DNA of 64,000 nucleotides, from NCBI GenBank assembly GCA_030278955.1, contig JAOANR010000002.1:25654057-25718056 (forward strand). Reading direction: 5' to 3'. The position numbers were made by a program, and so were the translations under genes. Source of the DNA: Hygrophila difformis. Lineage: Eukaryota > Streptophyta > Magnoliopsida > Lamiales > Acanthaceae. Shown here in pieces: positions 1 through 10,990 of this stretch. Each line of letters begins with the position of its first letter. The first letter of the stretch is position 1. The notes under the pieces are model-generated. The model was not told the DNA's origin. It ran no database searches and worked only from the letters and a program-made list of their open reading frames with translations.

Positions 1-762
1 GCCCTAGCGACATATTGATTGTATGGTCAGTAGACGTAATGAACCTATTAAAAAAATTGACCATGATACTCGTGGACATAAGAGCCCGAGCGTAAGGCTG
101 GCGGACATAAGAGCCCTAGCGATGGTGATCTGTGAAAGAAACGAAGCGAGATGTTTGTTTAAATTAAATTCCGATTAAATTGTGCTTTTGAATTTATGTC
201 AATTTATTTAATTACTTCGCAAGCTATATTTATGATCTTATGAAATCCCTGTCTTTTAAATTATGCAATTAAATTATTATTAGATACATAAATTAAATTA
301 TGGGGTATTATGCACATGTTTTCTTTAAATCTAATTAATTGCTTTGAAACCCCATAATCATGTATGTGTTAACTTACTTAGCAAGGTTTTGCTGACCAAA
401 CCATGTTTTCCCCTTTTCTACAGAGTATCATCATATGCATGCATGGGATATTTGGAAAAATATTATTTTCTTTGATTATTCTATTCTTAGATATGAATTG
501 CATGAACGGGCCTGTTTAACCCGTAATTTGGCCGTGTTGGCCCAATTTTAAATTCCGCTGCATTATACATATGTAATTATTACTTTCCGCTGCAACTTTG
601 ATACATTATTTTTAAATTATATTACGATGGGTTGTTTGAATGTTTTAAATTCTGAAAAACCATAGCCTTACATCTCTTTTGCAAGCTCGGAGAAACCGCG
701 TCTTGCTAGGGATGTGTGGCGGTGACACCCCGACCTGGATGACCAAAACCCGGGGTGTTACA
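1..762 (+). repeat. 3' part of the 5' LTR of gag-only element G1
   Basis: The window opens inside an LTR. Positions 1-630 match 41558-42200 (G1's 3' LTR) with about ten substitutions and one 13-bp indel by eye. The segment ends GGGGTGTTACA at 762, the same terminus as the other LTRs here, and a tRNA-Met primer-binding site follows three bases later. Positions 73-121 hold two copies of a GGACATAAGAGCCC motif that occurs four times in the 3' copy. The LTR start lies outside the window. Confidence 0.9.
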
Positions 763-765
763 GAG

Positions 766-780
766 TGGTATCAAAGCCCG
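766..780 (+). promoter_or_regulatory. Primer-binding site of G1
   Basis: TGGTATCAAAGCCCG begins three bases after the LTR end and pairs with the 3' end of plant initiator tRNA-Met, the usual minus-strand primer of these lineages. It carries one change (AAAGC instead of AGAGC). Unlike in G2 and G3, there is only one copy. Confidence 0.85.
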
Positions 781-1573
781 GCTTATTTTTAAATTAGTAT
801 TTTTAAACCTATTATTAGTATTATTTTTTTTAATCTATTATTTTTAAAACCATGACTATTTTTAAATTATTATTGTCAACATTATAGAAGCCCAAATTAT
901 TATTAAAGTTTCCTAGCCCAAATTATTTTTTTGAGCTAAACGATAATTTTTTACCCAATATCGAGGTCCAAGAATTTTAACTATTATTTTAAATTTTTAA
1001 AGCATTAGTTCCATGGAATAAATTTTTATTTTAAACCCCATGGAAATTAGAAAAAAATATATATATAGTGCATGAATTATTTTGGGGGGGGGATCATCAT
1101 CTGCATGTGCATACCACATTTTTTTTCTATACCTTAGAGAACCTAGAAGCGATATGTTCTAACTTAGATCTCTTGCTACATCTAGATAACTTAAAGGCTT
1201 GAGATTGAATTTGAAACGCTCACTAGAGACTGATTTTGCCGTAGTTCTAGATCGCGTTCATCTAAGCGCACGCCTAAGCATAACACTCCTCGGCCTTTGC
1301 CATTCCTACCCGTGTACAAATTAGAAAATTTCCTTATGTGGAACAATAAAAATCAAGTTTTTATTAAAACACTCTTTATTCCAAAAATCTTGTTTGGATT
1401 TCCATACAACAAATCTGAAAATTCGAAATTCGAAATTTGAAACTCACGATGCTCTAAACGTGGCCTTATGGGCGCGCGTTTAACACTTGATCTCACATGC
1501 AATTTAGCAAATTTCTTGTTCAAGTGATCTATCTAAACTCTGATAAACTAATCTATATACGTAATAACAGAAA
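781..1573 (+). other. Untranslated leader of G1
   Basis: AT-rich leader between primer-binding site and gag. It aligns with the leaders of G2 (34772-35405) and G3 (9084-9837): shared landmarks are the TTCCATGGAATAAA region near 1011, the G-run near 1083-1092, and the stretch from about 1321 that leads into the gag start. It lacks the short GAACTTAGAATCTTGGCGAA repeats present in the other two. I see no ORF of note. Confidence 0.75.
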
Positions 1574-2661
1574 ATGGCACCTAGGAGAAACCCAAGGAAG
1601 GTAAGTCCAAACGGCACTGACGCTAACCTCCCCAACGTGGCCAATAACAATGAGACCCCTCAAAACCTAGGAGAACGAGCACCTCCTGCACCCAACAATA
1701 TGGAAGAACGTCTAAGAACTATGGAGGAAGTCCTTGTAGCATTAGGAAATGCCGAGGTGCATAGGGCACAAACAGTACCTCCGCCAGTAGCCCGAGTCAG
1801 CTACTTGGCATTAGTGAACCCCTACAACCCACCCCCTTATGACGGCCAAGAGGATCCGGCCAAGTTGGAAGGTTGGATCCGTACCTTTGACAAGCTCTTG
1901 AATGCTATCAAATGCCCTGATGAGGAGAAGATACACGTAGTGACCTACTACCCAGGAGGCGAAGCCGATGACTGGTGGCAAAATCTCCAAGTGAATTCAG
2001 AGGAAGACGAGGAGCCTACACCTGGGAAGAACTTAAGGAAGCTTTGAGGGAAAGATTCTACCCACTGAGCACCAAGACTGCGAAGTACGAGGAATTCATC
2101 AACTTAAAACAAGGGGCACAAACGGTGCAAGAATACTACAGCAAATTCAAGGAGCTAGTACGATTTGCTACGAGGCTAGTACCAACCGACTCTGACAAGG
2201 CTCAGAAATTCGAGATGGGTCTGAACCTTAGTATCCAGGAGATACTTGCAGTAGGACAATTCACAAACCTGCAGACGATATATGACCGCGCTGTAGCAAT
2301 TGCTCGAATCCAGCAATTGAAGCGTAAGGAACATGGTGAGCCGAGCAAGGACTCGCAAGGACTTGAGAAGAAGGATCGGAAAGACAACAATAACAACTCT
2401 AGGGAAGACAATGGACCTCGAAGGAGGGAAAATAAAGGTCTCAACAATGGAGGAGATGACAACCGTGGTGCGTTTATACCACGCTGCCCACGATGCAACC
2501 ATACACATCTGGTGCGCCAATGCCCGAAGCCTGGAACCTGCAATAGGTGCGGCAAGCTTGGTCACAAGGCTAGGGGATATCGAACACCGGAGGAGGCGAT
2601 CGAAAAGAGGATAGATTTGGAGAACCTTCAGCAAGGAGAGAAGTTCGAGGAACAAGACTAA
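1574..2661 (+). pseudogene. gag: gag of G1 (Tekay-type), frameshifted
   Basis: Capsid/nucleocapsid protein of a Tekay-type Ty3 element. The start ATG at 1574 sits in the same AGAAAATGGCACCTAGGAG context as in G2. The retrotransposon gag domain is recognisable ([24 protein letters not shown]), but the frame is lost near 2010, where one base is missing relative to the intact G3 copy at 9838; the rest reads in another frame to a stop at 2661. Two zinc knuckles follow: CPRCNHTHLVRQC and CNRCGKLGHKARGY, the second having lost its last cysteine to tyrosine. No pol follows; a hairpin and polypurine tract come within 32 bases of the stop. Non-functional as it stands. Confidence 0.9.
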
Positions 2662-2692
2662 AACCCGAACCCTCTTGTGAATAACGTATAGG

Positions 2693-2732
2693 CAGTTATG
2701 GGGACATAACTGAAGTACTAAGGTGGAGAGGA
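2693..2732 (+). promoter_or_regulatory. Module 1 of G1: 8-4-8 hairpin plus polypurine tract
   Basis: 2693-2712 is a perfect inverted repeat, CAGTTATG-GGGA-CATAACTG. A purine-rich stretch (CTAAGGTGGAGAGGA) follows to 2732, and TGTGATACCCC starts at 2733 exactly like an LTR 5' end. In T1 and T2 the same hairpin contains the pol stop codon, so here it is a leftover of the 3' end of pol. A second module of the same form lies at 39600-39638. Confidence 0.85.
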
Positions 2733-2856
2733 TGTGATACCCCATAATAATTTGTTTTTAGAGTTCGACTCGATACGGTGTATCCTAAATCATAAATAAA
2801 CAAATTCAAATTGTTTTGAACTACGTTATGGCTTGATCCCTTCACAGGGTACGTAG
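2733..2856 (+). other. 3' internal spacer of G1, left part
   Basis: Spacer between the two hairpin/polypurine modules. It includes the family-wide segment AAACAAATTCAAATTGTTTT and the motif GGGTACGTAG. It is cut at 2856 by G2; the last five bases, CGTAG, reappear at 39507-39511 as the TSD, and the spacer resumes there. Confidence 0.85.
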
Positions 2857-3170
2857 TGTAATACCCGAGAATTTTGCAATATAAAATAAATAAATAAATA
2901 AATAAAAATAATAAATAAACAAATATGATAAATAGATAAAGAATCATAAGAGATGAGAAATGGAATTTAAATTAAAAAGGAATCAAGATTTCGAGAACCT
3001 GGGAAGCCGAAGATAATTTAATCAAATAAATGGTCACACGTGAACCCAACATCGATGGACTCAATAACTCGAGTCCACATGTAAATTTAGACCCGAATAA
3101 AATGACGATAGGAAATAGGAGCCGAAGATATCCCGGAAATCCGAATCCGAGAACATAGAGGGTTAGAAGT

Positions 3171-3930
3171 ATAGGTGTCAAGACGGGTCGGCGGGGCGAT
3201 ACGGGCCAAGCCTACTCTAGCCCACCATTTCGCGGGCTTAGGCGGGCTGGGCCCACGGCGGGGCGGGCTAGAATAACCTCAGCCCAGACCAACCCACCTG
3301 CGGGTTGCGGGCCAGGCGGGCTAGCCTGCGGTTTTTTATTTAATTAATAAATTAATTTTTAATTATATAATAAATTGTATAATATTTTTATTTATTCAAA
3401 ATTAAATATATTAACTAATTTTAATATGAAATGTATTTTTAATAAAATCTAAAATAATTTATTTTAATTTTGTATAGAATTCTTTTTTTGAAAAAAATTA
3501 GTTGAAAAAGTAATGTTAAGTAGCTCATGTCATATAAAGTGAGCTTTAAAATTATTCTAATTTAATTTAGTTAATATAATTCAATTTATAATTTTTTTAA
3601 TATAAAAAATTATAAATTGAATTATATTAACTAATATCAAATTAAAATATATGAATTCAAATAATATTCAACTAATCAATATTCTTACAAAGACATATTA
3701 TATAGATTTTCATAACAAATTTAACAAAAAATTAAATAAATTAAAATTTTGGCTTAGCCCGCGGGCTGGCCCGCACCCGCCGCGGGCCAACCCAAGCGAC
3801 GGCGGGTTTAGGCGGGCTAGCCCATTTAGGCCCGCTTCCAAACGGGCCTTTATTTATTCAGCCCAACCCACCCTTTTGGGAGGCGGGGGCGGGCTGGCCC
3901 AACGGGCCAAGCCCATTTTGACAGCTCTAG
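3171..3930. mobile_element. hAT-like non-autonomous DNA transposon
   Basis: A 760-bp insert absent from the G2 3' LTR (compare 37141-37160). It is flanked by a perfect 8-bp duplication TTAGAAGT (3163-3170 and 3931-3938), the size typical of hAT transposition. The ends are imperfect inverted repeats: TAGGTGTCAAGACGGG at the left and, read inward from the right, CTAGAGCTGTCAAAATGGG, a terminus common to plant hAT miniature elements. Both ends are rich in GCGGGC/GGCCC motifs and the middle is very AT-rich. The ORF running through it (3651-4118) has no transposase motif. Confidence 0.88.
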
Positions 3931-4178
3931 TTAGAAGTCCGAAAGAGAGGAGGAAAAGCGCGACGGATCGCACGACCCACCCGGACCGGAGTCCAGGCGT
4001 GAGTGGCGCGCTGGCCGCACGGTGGTTGGCTTGGGGGCGCGCCACGGCCGCGCCAACTGGCAGAAACGACCCGTGCGAGATTTACTCGCCCGAATCCGGA
4101 TTTTCCGACTTCGGTTGAACACCATTCGGCTCAAGACTCTTAGAGGCAGACCTTGGACGTCCCAAGGTCATGTTTGCC

Positions 4179-4186
4179 TATAAATA
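4179..4186 (+). promoter_or_regulatory. TATA box in the G2 5' LTR
   Basis: TATAAATA about 560 bp into the LTR (hAT insert excluded). The same box occurs at 37392-37399 (G2 3' LTR), 6744-6751 and 32365-32372 (G3) and 40171-40178 (G1). An AACCCTACGA-type stretch follows some 40 bp later. It probably sets the U3/R boundary; the start site is inferred. Confidence 0.7.
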
Positions 4187-5385
4187 ACACTTTCGAAAAG
4201 CTCCGAACACTTTTCAAAACCCTACGATACTCTCTATACACAAAACCTTAGATCCGGAAGTCATCGGAGGCACGAAAACCGAGCGGGGACTGCCGTGGAC
4301 GAACTCGGATCCCTTCTAACGCTGTGGTAAGTAGATCCGTTTATCCATCTCGTTTTTAATTCAAAAACGATACCCTAATTCTCTTCTTTTCTTCGTTACA
4401 CCCCGAATCGGATCTAGAACGTAGAACCCGACGAACGGAGAGGATAAACGGTGGACTGGAAGCCACGCTATCAAAATAGACGATCCCGGACATCTACAAA
4501 TCTGTAAGTTAACCTTACTATGGTTTTGGGCGAATTAAAATACACCTAACGTAAAGATCTAATCAAGAAACTGAAAATCTGTCTATATGAAAAACCCTAC
4601 GGCGCAGCGTTTTTGCGTGAATTTTTCGAACCCTTAAAACTATTCAAACGAGAAAGCTTAAAACACGAAAAACATTCCTAAGGCTTAGATCCATCTTCTG
4701 TAAAATTTTCGGAATTTTTCATGCTGTTTTGGGACCTGAAACCGACCCAAAACCGAACTGCATTAAATCTGGATCTTGGAATTCTTGATAGAACTTTAGT
4801 TCGAACTTGTTGGTGATTTTTACCTTAGATCTAGACCGATCTAGGATTGGCGTTGAACATAAGAATTGTAGATCTATGAGTTTAGAACATCTCCTTAAAA
4901 TTTTAAAATTTTTCGTTAAGATTGGACCTCCGAACCTGAGCCGATCCGATCTGCGTTCGTACCGAAATCAAGAAACTTGAACAAAATTAGTTTCGAACTT
5001 GATGACGTTTTTGACATTAGATCTAAACCGATTTGGAACTTTAGCCGAACATGAAAGTTGTAGGTATATGTCTTAGGTATCTCTCTGTAAAATTTCATCA
5101 AATTTGGAGTTAGTTTGCTATGGTAGATCTTGAAACCTTGAAACTGATGTCAGAATTTTCGGACAGATTAATATCCTGTTAATGGTTGACATTTTTCACC
5201 TACTTCCGTATCTCGGATTGAAAAACTTAAAACATAAAACTTGTTCATCTCTATGTTTTGGAGTTACCGGTAAATTTTCAGAATGATCCGGCTTAAAATG
5301 AATTTTTAAATATTTTTGGAGCAAAACAGCGACTAGTGAAATTATATGTTGAAACGTGTGAAATTTGTGAAACTTGTTTTGGCCT

Positions 5386-5620
5386 TGCGGGTTCGATTCC
5401 CCAGGGTGTATGTTTTCCTGCGGGTTCAATTCCCCAGGATGTCCGTGTCAAACCTTGCGGGTTCGATTCCCCAGGGTGTATGTGAGTTCTTGCGGGTTCG
5501 ATTCCCCAAGGGCGATTGTCTGTCTTCCTGCGGGTTCGATTCCCCAGGATATGTGTTGATTCCTATGGGTTCGATTCCCTAGGATGTATTTGAGTTCTTG
5601 CGGGTTCGATTCCCCAAGGG
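5386..5620 (+). repeat. B-box-like tandem array, G2 5' LTR (7 units)
   Basis: Seven copies of GCGGGTTCGATTCCCCA separated by 15-25 bp of less conserved sequence. Six contain GGTTCGATTCC exactly, which fits the RNA polymerase III B-box consensus GGTTCGANTCC (the tRNA T-arm); one reads GGTTCAATTCC. There is no A-box or tRNA fold. The array lies about 1.2 kb downstream of the TATA box, so it should be transcribed. Confidence 0.85.
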
Positions 5621-6171
5621 CGAACTATACTAGATCATATTGAACAAAAGTGGAAGAATGGAATCCTGAAATACTTGAATATTTTCCCTATTTAAATTAT
5701 GCCTTTAAATTATATCTTGCGACTATTTTATCATGTTGTTGAATTATGATCTTATGGAAATCCTTGTCTTTTGAATTATGCAATTAAATTATTATTAGGT
5801 GGATAAAATTAAATCATGTCTTGTATGAACATGTTTTCTTTAAATCTAATTAAAGGCTTTGAAACCTCATAATCATGTCTGTGTTAACTTACTCAGCAAA
5901 TCTTTGCTGACCAAACCATACTTTTTCCCCTGTTTCTTTCAGAGCTGAAGAATATGCATCATCATATGCATTCATGGGAATGTCGGGGAAGACTTTATTC
6001 TTAAATTTTGTTTTAGACTAGACCTTGCATGAACGGGCCTGTTTAACCCGTGATTAGGCCATGTTGGCCCTATTTTTATATTCCGCCGCATTATATATGT
6101 AAATATTATTTTCCGCTGCAACTTTGATGTATTATTTTTTTAAAAATTATATATGAATGGGCTGTTTGAAT

Positions 6172-8940
6172 TGTAATACCAGAGAATTTTCCAACATAAA
6201 ATAAAACAATAATTAAATAAATAAATAATAAATAAAATAAATACTATAAATAAATAAACAAATCCAGCAAATAAAAGAAATAAATAAAGATAAGGAAATG
6301 AGAAATGAGATTTTTACTTAAAAAGGAATTAAAGTAATTTAATTCAGTAAAATGATGGATAAATGGTACACCAAAACCCGACACTAATGAACTCGAGTAT
6401 TCGAGTCCAAAACATCCAATTAGACTGAGAATAAAATTAGAGAGAAAGTATGAACCCGAATATACCCCGGAAATCGGAATTCGGGAGCATAGAGGGATAG
6501 AAACCCGAAAGAGAGGCGGAAAAGCACGACGGATCGCACGACCCGCCCGGACCGAAGTCCAGGCGAAGTTGGCGCGGTGGCCGCGCGGTGGAGGGCGATT
6601 AGCGCGCCACGACCGCGCCACTTCACAGATTCGTTTGTTGCGTGAATCTCTCGCCCGAACGCGGATTTTTCGACTTTCGGTTGAACATATCTCGACTCAA
6701 GACACTTGGGGTCAGATCTTGGACGCCCTAGGTCTTAAATATCTATAAATAAACCCTCTTGGGAGCCCCGAACATCTTTACAAAACCCTACGAAATCTCT
6801 CTACACACACAACCATAATTCCGGAGTCGTCGGAGGCACAAAACCGAATCAAGGGACTGACTTGAACGAAAATTAGGAGTCTTCGATCATCGGGGTAAGA
6901 TTCGAACCATTCTTGTCCATTCTTTTCCATTCAAGATTCGAAAACGAATCCTAATTAAATCTCTTTCCTATTCTAAACCCCGATCCGGACGCGTTGAGGA
7001 AAAACGAAGGATCTCGGAGGGAGAACGAAGAACGTGGAAGCCACGCCTCCGAATCATCGAGCCGAGACATCCGTAAATCTGTAAGTTAACACTTACATGG
7101 TTTTGGGAGTAGTAAAAATATTCAAATCTAGAAACTTGAGCAAATCTTTCGTAAATCTGTCCATATGTGATTTTTAACGGCGCAACAGTTTTGTCTAATT
7201 TTTCCGAACCTTAAAACGACTCCAAACGGAAAAACTTAAAACACGAAAAACGTTCCTAAGACATAGATCTATGTACTGTAAAATTTTCATAATTTTTCAT
7301 CGTGTTTTGATATCCGAAAACGACCACAAACAGACCTGCCTTGAGTTTAGATCTTGAAACGGTGGCAGAACTTTAGTTCGAACTTGTTGGTGATTTCTAC
7401 CTTGGATCTAGACCGATCTAGGCTTAGCGTTGAACATAAGAGTTGTAGATCTATGCGTTAAGAAGACCTCCGTAAATTTTCAGAATTTTTCGTGATGATT
7501 TGATATATGAAATCCACCCGAAACCGAACTGCTAGGATGTGGATCTTGAAATCTTGACAGATTCTTGGCCCGAACTTGTTGGCGTTTTTGACAATAGAAA
7601 TAGGATGAACTAAATCTTTTGCTGAACATGAAACTTGTAGATATATGTCTTAAGATGATCTCTGTCAAATTTCGTTAATTTTGGAGTTGATTTGCTATGG
7701 TAGAATTCGAAATCTCTAAACTGTGACCTAGGAAATTCGGACAGATTTATACTTCTGTGAAAATTAGTGTTTTTGACCTATTTAGATATCTCGGATTGAA
7801 AAAGTTAAAACACGAAAGTTGTAGATCTTGACGTTTTGGAGTCAGACGCGAAATTTCGGAATTTTTGAAATTAAATCTGATTTTAGACGCATTTTAGATT
7901 AAACTGTGGTTGACCGAGTCAAATCTTGAACTCCTGATGAAACTCGTGAAATTTGCGAAACTTGTTTGACCTGCGGGTTCGATTCCCCAGGATGTCTGTG
8001 TCAAACCTTGCGGGTTCGATTCCCCAGGGTGTGTTTGAGTTCTTGCGGGTTCGATTCCCCAAGGGCGATTGTATGTTCTCCTGCGGGTTCGATTCCCCAG
8101 GATGTCCGTGTCAAACCTTGCGGGTTCGATTCCCCAGGGTGTCTTTCTGCGGGTTCGATTCCCCAGAATATGTGTTGATTCCTACGGGTTCGATTCCCTA
8201 GGATGTATGTGAGTTCTTGCGGGTTCGATTCCCCAAGGGCGATTGTATGTTTTCTTGCGGGTTCGATTCCCCAAGAATAAATTATACTAGATTATATCGA
8301 ATAAAAGAGGGATAGTGAAATCCTGAAATACTTAAATAGTTTCCTTATTTAAATTATGCCTTTAAATTATGTCTTGTGATTATTTTATCATGTTGTTGAA
8401 TTATGATCTTATGGAAATCCCTGTCTATTTAATTACACAATTAAATTATTATTAGTTGGATAAATTAAATCATGGATATTATGCACATGTTTTTAAATTT
8501 AATTAAAGGCTTTGAAACCTCACAATCATGTTTGTGTTAACTTACTCAGCACGTAGTGCTGACCAAACCATTTTTATTTCTTTTTCTTCCAGAGTTGAGA
8601 ATTATGCATCGTCATATGCATACACGGGAAGCTTGGGATGATATATTATATTTGAATTCTTGTATTAGACTAGATCTTGCATGAACGGGCCTGTCTAACC
8701 CGTGATTAGGCCATGTTGGCCCTATATTTAAATTCCCCTGTGATACATATATGTAAATATTATTTTCCGCTGCAACTTTTATGTACTATTTTAAAATTAT
8801 ATATAAATGGGTTGTTTAAATATTTTAAATTCTGAAAACATAGCCTTGCATCTCTTTAGCAAGCTCGGAGAAACCGTGTCTTGCTAGGGAGGTGTGGCGG
8901 TGACATCCCGACCTGGGTGACCAAAAACCGGGGTGTTACA
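6172..8940 (+). repeat. 5' LTR of G3
   Basis: TGTAATACC...GGTGTTACA, 2769 bp, TATAAATA at 6744-6751. Its first 200 bp closely resemble the T2 LTR read on the minus strand from 55480, so T2 is its nearest pol-bearing relative in the window. It contains the nine-unit B-box array at 7971-8275. Confidence 0.93.
7971..8275 (+). repeat. B-box-like tandem array, G3 5' LTR (9 units)
   Basis: Nine GGTTCGATTCC sites, the first at 7976-7986 and the last at 8260-8270, all exact. Most sit in a GCGGGTTCGATTCCCCA core. Spacers alternate among a few related types (GGATGTCYGTGTCAAACCTT, GGGCGATTGTATG and similar), so the array probably grew by duplicating two or three units at a time. Confidence 0.88.
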
Positions 8941-8943
8941 AGT

Positions 8944-9083
8944 TGGTATCAGAGCCCAGAATATTTTAAAGCTATTTATTTTAAAGAAAATATCTGATAC
9001 CAAAGTTGGTATCAGAGCCCAGAATATTTTAAAGCTATTTATTTTGAAGAAAATATCTGATACCAAAGTTGGTATCAGAGCCC
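8944..9083 (+). promoter_or_regulatory. Triplicated primer-binding site of G3
   Basis: TGGTATCAGAGCCC occurs at 8944-8957, 9007-9020 and 9070-9083, an exact 63-bp period. Each repeat unit also ends with the inverse TCTGATACCAA, giving an 11-bp perfect inverted repeat with TTGGTATCAGA. The first site is three bases from the LTR end and is the one expected to prime. The other copies are redundant and could fold with the inverted copies. Confidence 0.88.
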
Positions 9084-9837
9084 GGCTTATTTTAAATTAT
9101 TATTATTATTTTTAAACTATTAGACTATTATTTTTAAACCATGATCATTTTTAAATTATTATTATAAAAGCCCAAATTATTATTTTAAAATTTCCTAGCC
9201 CAAAATTATTTTTGAGCCCAAATTATAATTATTTTTGACCCATTATAGAGGTCCAAGGATTTTAAATACTATTTTAAATTTTTAAAGCATTAGTTCCATG
9301 GAATAAATCTTTTTATTTCAAACCCCATGGAAATTAGGAAAAAAAAATATATATATAGTGCATGAATTATTTTGGGGGGAATCATCATTTGCATTTGCAT
9401 ATTGCATTCCTTTTTTGTAGAGAACTTAGAATCTTTGCGAATTTGAACTTAGAATCTTGGCGAAGTTGAACCTAGAATCTTGGCGAAGTTAACTTAGATC
9501 TCTTGCTACACCTAGAGAGCTTAGAGGCTTGACATCGAATTAGAAACGCTCACTAGAGACTGATGTTGCCTTAGTTCTAGATCGCGTTCATCTAAGCGCA
9601 CGCCTAAGCATAACCAATCTCGGCTCTAGCCATTCCTATCATGGTACGAACTAGAAAACTTCCTCACGTGGAACAATAAGAAAATCAAGTTTTATTAAAA
9701 CACTCTTTATTCCAAAAATCTTGTTTGGATTCCCAAACAACAAATCCGAAAGTTTGAAATTAGAAATTTACGAGACGTCTTGTTCGAGCAATCTATCTAA
9801 ACCAAGATAAGCTAATCTATACACGTTATAACAGAAA
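9084..9837 (+). other. Leader of G3 with short tandem repeats
   Basis: Untranslated leader. 9422-9489 holds three copies of a unit of about 27 bp around GAACTTAGAATCTTGGCGAA; G2 has four at 34977-35079 and G1 none. No ORF seen. The last 25 bases before gag (ACACGTTATAACAGAAAATG) match G2. Confidence 0.75.
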
Positions 9838-10902
9838 ATGGTGCCTAGGAGGAAACCAAGGAAGGTGAGTCCAAACGGCACTGATGCTAACCTTTCCAAC
9901 ACGCCCAACAACAGTGAAAGTCCTCAGAACCTGGGAGAGCAAGTGCCCCAAGCGCCCAATAATATGGAAGCACGGTTAAAAACGATAGAGGGATTCCTAG
10001 TAGCATTAGGAAATGCGGAGGTGCATAGGACATCTGCAGCAGTAACTCCGCCCGTAGCTCAAACCAACTATCTAGCGTTGGTGAATCCCTATCAACCACC
10101 ACGTTATGATGGGCAGGAGGATCCCGCCAAACTAGAGGGGTGGATCCGTACATTTGATAAGCTCTTGGATGCTATCAAATGTCCTGGTGAGGCAAAGACA
10201 CGAGTAGCAACCTACTACTTAGGAGGCGAAGCCGATGAGTGGTGGCAAGACCTCCAGAGGAATTTAGAGGAAGCTGAAGAAGCTTATTCGTGGACTAAAC
10301 TTAAGGAGGATTTAAGGGACCGATTCTACCCCATGAGCACCAAGGCGGCAATGTACGAAGAGTTTTTATCACTGAAGCAAGAGGGACGGACGGTGCAGGA
10401 GTATTACACCCGGTTTAAGGAGTTAGTACGATTTGCTACGAGGATAGTACCAACCGACTCTGACAAGGCTCAGAAATTCGAGATGGGTCTGAACCTTAGT
10501 ATCCGGGAGATACTTGCAGTAGGACAATTCACGAACCTGCAGACGGTTTATGATCGAGCTGTAGCAATTGATCGAGTCCAGCAACTGAAGCGTAAGGAAA
10601 ATGGGGAGACGAGCAAGGACTCGCAAGGATTTGAGAAGAAGAATCGGAGCAATAACGGTGGACAAGATAGGAACGAGAATAAGGATTTCTATAATGGGAG
10701 AAACGGCATACGTCGTACAGTCGTACCCCGTTGCCCACAATGCCATCAAGCCCATCTGGTGCGCGAGTGCCCAAGGCGTGGGACTTGTTATAGATGTGGT
10801 GGGGAAGACCACATGATTAGAGAATGTAATGTTCGTGAGGAGATGATTGAGAAGAGGATAGAATTGGTAAACCCTCAACAAGGAGATCAAGGAAGAGAAT
10901 AA
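9838..10902 (+). CDS. gag: Gag polyprotein of G3, intact
   Basis: 354-residue capsid/nucleocapsid protein of a Tekay-type Ty3 element, with no frame break. The N-terminal 40 residues are basic and low-complexity (RRKPRKVSPNG). The retrotransposon gag domain spans about residues 95-205 ([59 protein letters not shown]). Two zinc knuckles follow: an atypical CX2CX3HX4C at 299-311 and a canonical CX2CX4HX4C at 317-330 (CYRCGGEDHMIREC). The stop at 10902 is only eight bases before the module-1 hairpin, so no protease, RT, RNase H or integrase is encoded. Gag would have to package its RNA using pol enzymes supplied in trans, for example from a relative like T1 or T2. Confidence 0.92.
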   Translation: MVPRRKPRKVSPNGTDANLSNTPNNSESPQNLGEQVPQAPNNMEARLKTIEGFLVALGNAEVHRTSAAVTPPVAQTNYLALVNPYQPPRYDGQEDPAKLEGWIRTFDKLLDAIKCPGEAKTRVATYYLGGEADEWWQDLQRNLEEAEEAYSWTKLKEDLRDRFYPMSTKAAMYEEFLSLKQEGRTVQEYYTRFKELVRFATRIVPTDSDKAQKFEMGLNLSIREILAVGQFTNLQTVYDRAVAIDRVQQLKRKENGETSKDSQGFEKKNRSNNGGQDRNENKDFYNGRNGIRRTVVPRCPQCHQAHLVRECPRRGTCYRCGGEDHMIRECNVREEMIEKRIELVNPQQGDQGRE

Positions 10903-10910
10903 TAAGTAGG

Positions 10911-10950
10911 CAGTTATGGGGACATAACTGAAGTCCTAAGGGGGAGAGGA
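10911..10950 (+). promoter_or_regulatory. Module 1 of G3: hairpin plus polypurine tract
   Basis: Perfect CAGTTATG-GGGA-CATAACTG inverted repeat at 10911-10930, then CCTAAGGGGGAGAGGA to 10950, then TGTAATACCCCG. It is formally a complete plus-strand priming site, yet the LTR that matches the 5' copy starts only after module 2 at 31793. Confidence 0.85.
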
Positions 10951-10990
10951 TGTAATACCCCGTAAAATAGACATTTATTTTTGACGATAT

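Larger units (their letters stand above)
2857..6171 (+). repeat. 5' LTR of G2, first segment
   Basis: Begins TGTAATACCCGAGAATTTTG and is collinear with 36838 onward. It holds a hAT-like insert (3171-3930), a TATA box (4179-4186) and a B-box array (5386-5620). It stops at 6171 where G3 is inserted, 121 bp short of the LTR end; the rest is at 34571-34691. Confidence 0.92.

Noticed and set aside
2176..2745. 189-codon minus-strand ORF opposite G1 gag
   Set aside because: Antisense shadow of gag; the same kind of shadow occurs opposite G2 and G3 gag.
3651..4118. 155-codon ORF in and beyond the hAT-like element
   Set aside because: It crosses the transposon border at 3930, has no transposase motif, and owes its length to GC-rich repeats.
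5386..5620. Cluster of tRNA genes suggested by GGTTCGATTCC
   Set aside because: Only the T-arm/B-box core is present. No A-box, acceptor stem or anticodon arm at the required distance.
5386..8275. Regularly spaced 17-bp repeats resembling a CRISPR array
   Set aside because: They lie in plant LTRs, spacers are related to one another and repeated between elements, and no cas-like gene exists. They are tandem LTR repeats.
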